Origin: Bacteroidaceae bacterium
Lineage (GTDB): Bacteria; Bacteroidota; Bacteroidia; Bacteroidales; Bacteroidaceae
Length of the DNA: 57,200 nucleotides
Reading direction: 5' to 3'
Assembly: GCA_017428785.1 (NCBI GenBank)
Contig: JAFRQD010000002.1
Span: 1-57,200, forward strand
A program made the translations under genes and the position numbers. A model generated the notes under the pieces. It was not told the origin of the DNA. It ran no database searches and saw nothing but the letters and a program-made list of their open reading frames with translations. This document shows, piece by piece, positions 55,711 to 57,200 of this stretch (position 1 is its first letter; the number at the start of each line of letters is the position of its first letter).

Positions 55711-55718
55711 TACCTTTG
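55711..55718 (+). promoter_or_regulatory. -7 box for the 234-residue hydrolase
   Basis: TACCTTTG, 32 bases before the ATG at 55751. Confidence 0.7.
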
Positions 55719-55750
55719 CAGCAAGATAAATCTGAATTTACGCCTCAGTT

Positions 55751-56455
55751 ATGAAAAGATATATAGTATTTCTCATTGTCCTTGTTACTAGTCTTTTTGC
55801 AATGGCTCAGGATTTCAAGCCGATGGAGCATAATGGACTGCTCTATCAAGAATTGGTTTTCTGTAATGACGTAAAGGGCAAAATTCCTTTGATCATCTAC
55901 CTTCATGGCCGACATGCCAGTGGAAACGACAATCTGAAACAACTGTCTCAGACAGGTGTCCAAGAGATAGACAAATACCTGCGGAAGAATGCAGTTTCTG
56001 CCTGTTTCCTTGTGCCTCAATGTCCGGAGGACTATGAGTGGGACGGACGTAATGGCAAGTCTGGCTACACAGACAAGGTAGAGGATTTGATAAATCATTA
56101 TCTGAATACAAAAGATATTGATATGAACAGGGTTTATATATGCGGCGCATCTATGGGCGCATGTGGCACATGGAAACTATTGAAGGATAATCCCAAACTC
56201 TTCGCTGCTGCTTTAATTGTTTCTGGTCGGGCCCAACATGAAAAGCCTGCTGACTATGCGGACACCCATTTATATGTGACTGTAGGCTCGGAAGAAAGGA
56301 GTTACGATGCCCTGAAATGGTTTACTACAGAAATCCGCAAAGCAGGAGGCGACGTGAAGTTTGACGTTCTGCTTGGGCAGAAACATCGCAATGCGTGTGA
56401 CAATGCCTTTTCGACAAAAAGAATAAAGTGGCTGTTTTCACAAGTGAGAGATTAG
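55751..56455 (+). CDS. Secreted alpha/beta-hydrolase (esterase-like)
   Basis: A 234-residue exported esterase or peptidase of the alpha/beta-hydrolase fold. A signal peptide (IVFLIVLVTSLFAMAQ) precedes the oxyanion region YLHGRHASG. The nucleophile elbow is GASMGACGTW (Ser about 137) and the last-strand His is in QKHRNACDNAF. It resembles the small PHB-depolymerase or feruloyl-esterase-like hydrolases of gut Bacteroidales; the substrate is not clear. Base composition is more AT-rich than in the neighbouring genes. The next gene encodes another hydrolase of the same superfamily. Confidence 0.83.
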   Translation: MKRYIVFLIVLVTSLFAMAQDFKPMEHNGLLYQELVFCNDVKGKIPLIIYLHGRHASGNDNLKQLSQTGVQEIDKYLRKNAVSACFLVPQCPEDYEWDGRNGKSGYTDKVEDLINHYLNTKDIDMNRVYICGASMGACGTWKLLKDNPKLFAAALIVSGRAQHEKPADYADTHLYVTVGSEERSYDALKWFTTEIRKAGGDVKFDVLLGQKHRNACDNAFSTKRIKWLFSQVRD

Positions 56456-56554
56456 GTAAATTCCAATTTTACAAACAAGAAAAGAGTAATCATTTATTTG
56501 AAAGGTCTTGGCAGAGACCAGAGCCGTGACTCGAAACACTCCATAGAAGAAATA

Positions 56555-57200
56555 TGAAGAAAATAATGTTTTTGATGGCAGTTGGTGTGATGTGTCTGAC
56601 TGCCTGCGCCCAGAAGAAGGGCGGCGAGCGTGGTCCTCGTCAGGGTGGCCACATGGAGATCAACAAAGATTCAGACAGTACGTTTGTGGCCTTGAAAAAT
56701 GAGACATTGAAGAAGTTTAAGCAACTGACTTTCAACGACACTCAGACAGGCAAGACGATGGAGTATAATCTGCTGATTCCCGAAGGTGCAGAGGCAGGTC
56801 AGAAACTCCCTTTGGTACTCTTCATGGCCGATGCCAGCACTGCCGGTAAGGAGGTGACGGCTCCGCTCACGCAGGGCTACGGCGCCTTGGAGTTCGCTTC
56901 AAATAGAGACCAGCAGAAGCATCCTTCATTCGTATTGGTTCCGCAATATACCGACTGGGCTGTGCAGGATGATTGGAGCACCACCGACGAGGTGGAGATG
57001 ACCATCCGTCTGCTTGAATCCGTCTGCAAGGAATACAATGTAGACACTAACCGTCTATACACTACAGGTCAGTCGATGGGCGGTATGATGTCGTTCTACT
57101 TCAACATCACACATCCCGACCTCTTTGCCGCTTCGCTCTTCGTCAGCAGCCAGTGGGACACCTCGAAGATGCAGGACTTCGGCAAGAAGCATTTCTTCTA
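56555..57200 (+). CDS. Lipoprotein alpha/beta-hydrolase, cut by the window end
   Basis: At least 215 codons with no stop before the window ends. The N-terminus MKKIMFLMAVGVMCLTAC ends in a good lipobox (LTAC), so it is a predicted lipoprotein. A linker rich in Gly/Arg follows, then an alpha/beta-hydrolase domain with LPLVLFMADAS and the nucleophile elbow GQSMGGMMS. It is a prolyl-oligopeptidase or esterase-like enzyme. It lies 99 bases after the previous hydrolase, possibly in one transcript, with a GGTCTTGGCAGAGACC hairpin in the gap. Confidence 0.85.

Overview
The window looks like chromosome of a Bacteroidales bacterium, most likely a Prevotella-like member of the Prevotellaceae. Many start regions carry the Bacteroidetes -7 promoter box TAnnTTTG. 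It encodes the type IX secretion (T9SS) translocon protein SprA/Sov and several large surface proteins ending in a T9SS-like C-terminal domain. Gene orders such as ssb-gldE and ruvA next to sprA are typical of the phylum. Nothing indicates a phage, plasmid, integron or CRISPR locus. The assignment rests on sequence reading only; no database search was possible.

Layout. 0-10 kb: a 58-residue peptide gene, a 760-base repeat-rich gap, then two secreted cysteine peptidases in tandem (gingipain-like C25, streptopain-like C10) that share a C-terminal module and even their terminator. 10-18 kb: a secreted endonuclease/exonuclease/phosphatase-fold protein, ssb-gldE, and the minus-strand operon gyrA-TPR-TPR. 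18-29.5 kb: a lectin-like surface protein, homoserine acyltransferase (metA), a U32-family hydroxylation enzyme, a zinc-ribbon membrane lipoprotein and a large GH76 mannanase. 29.7-35 kb: rpsF-rpsR-rplI, a zinc-ribbon TPR-like membrane protein, a stand-alone AICAR transformylase, a small basic protein and a DUF4831 protein. 35-42 kb: a 1494-residue GLUG-repeat surface protein, dnaB, yebC. 42-57 kb: pheT, a 1.1 kb gap with a MITE, cysQ-ruvA on minus, sprA, and two alpha/beta-hydrolases, the last cut by the window end.

Functional link: five proteins here (C25, C10, lectin-like, GH76, GLUG) end in variants of YNLAGQR...KGINI.NGKKVLK and are probable cargo of the T9SS, whose outer-membrane channel SprA is encoded at 47.6-55.5 kb. 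Together they suggest a surface lifestyle degrading protein and mannan-type glycan.

The most unusual feature lies in the gaps. At six places (about 570, 10018, 29552, 34880, 45303 and 55513) there are arrays with an almost exact 22-base period. They are built on a short dyad centred on AC, either GC-rich (CCGC-AC-GCGG) or AT-rich (TTCAC-AC-GTGAA), and both types can occur in one phase within one array. A second unusual feature is a set of low-complexity repeats, often arranged as inverted arms around a core, that run in frame through conserved genes (metA, the U32 gene, the lipoprotein gene).
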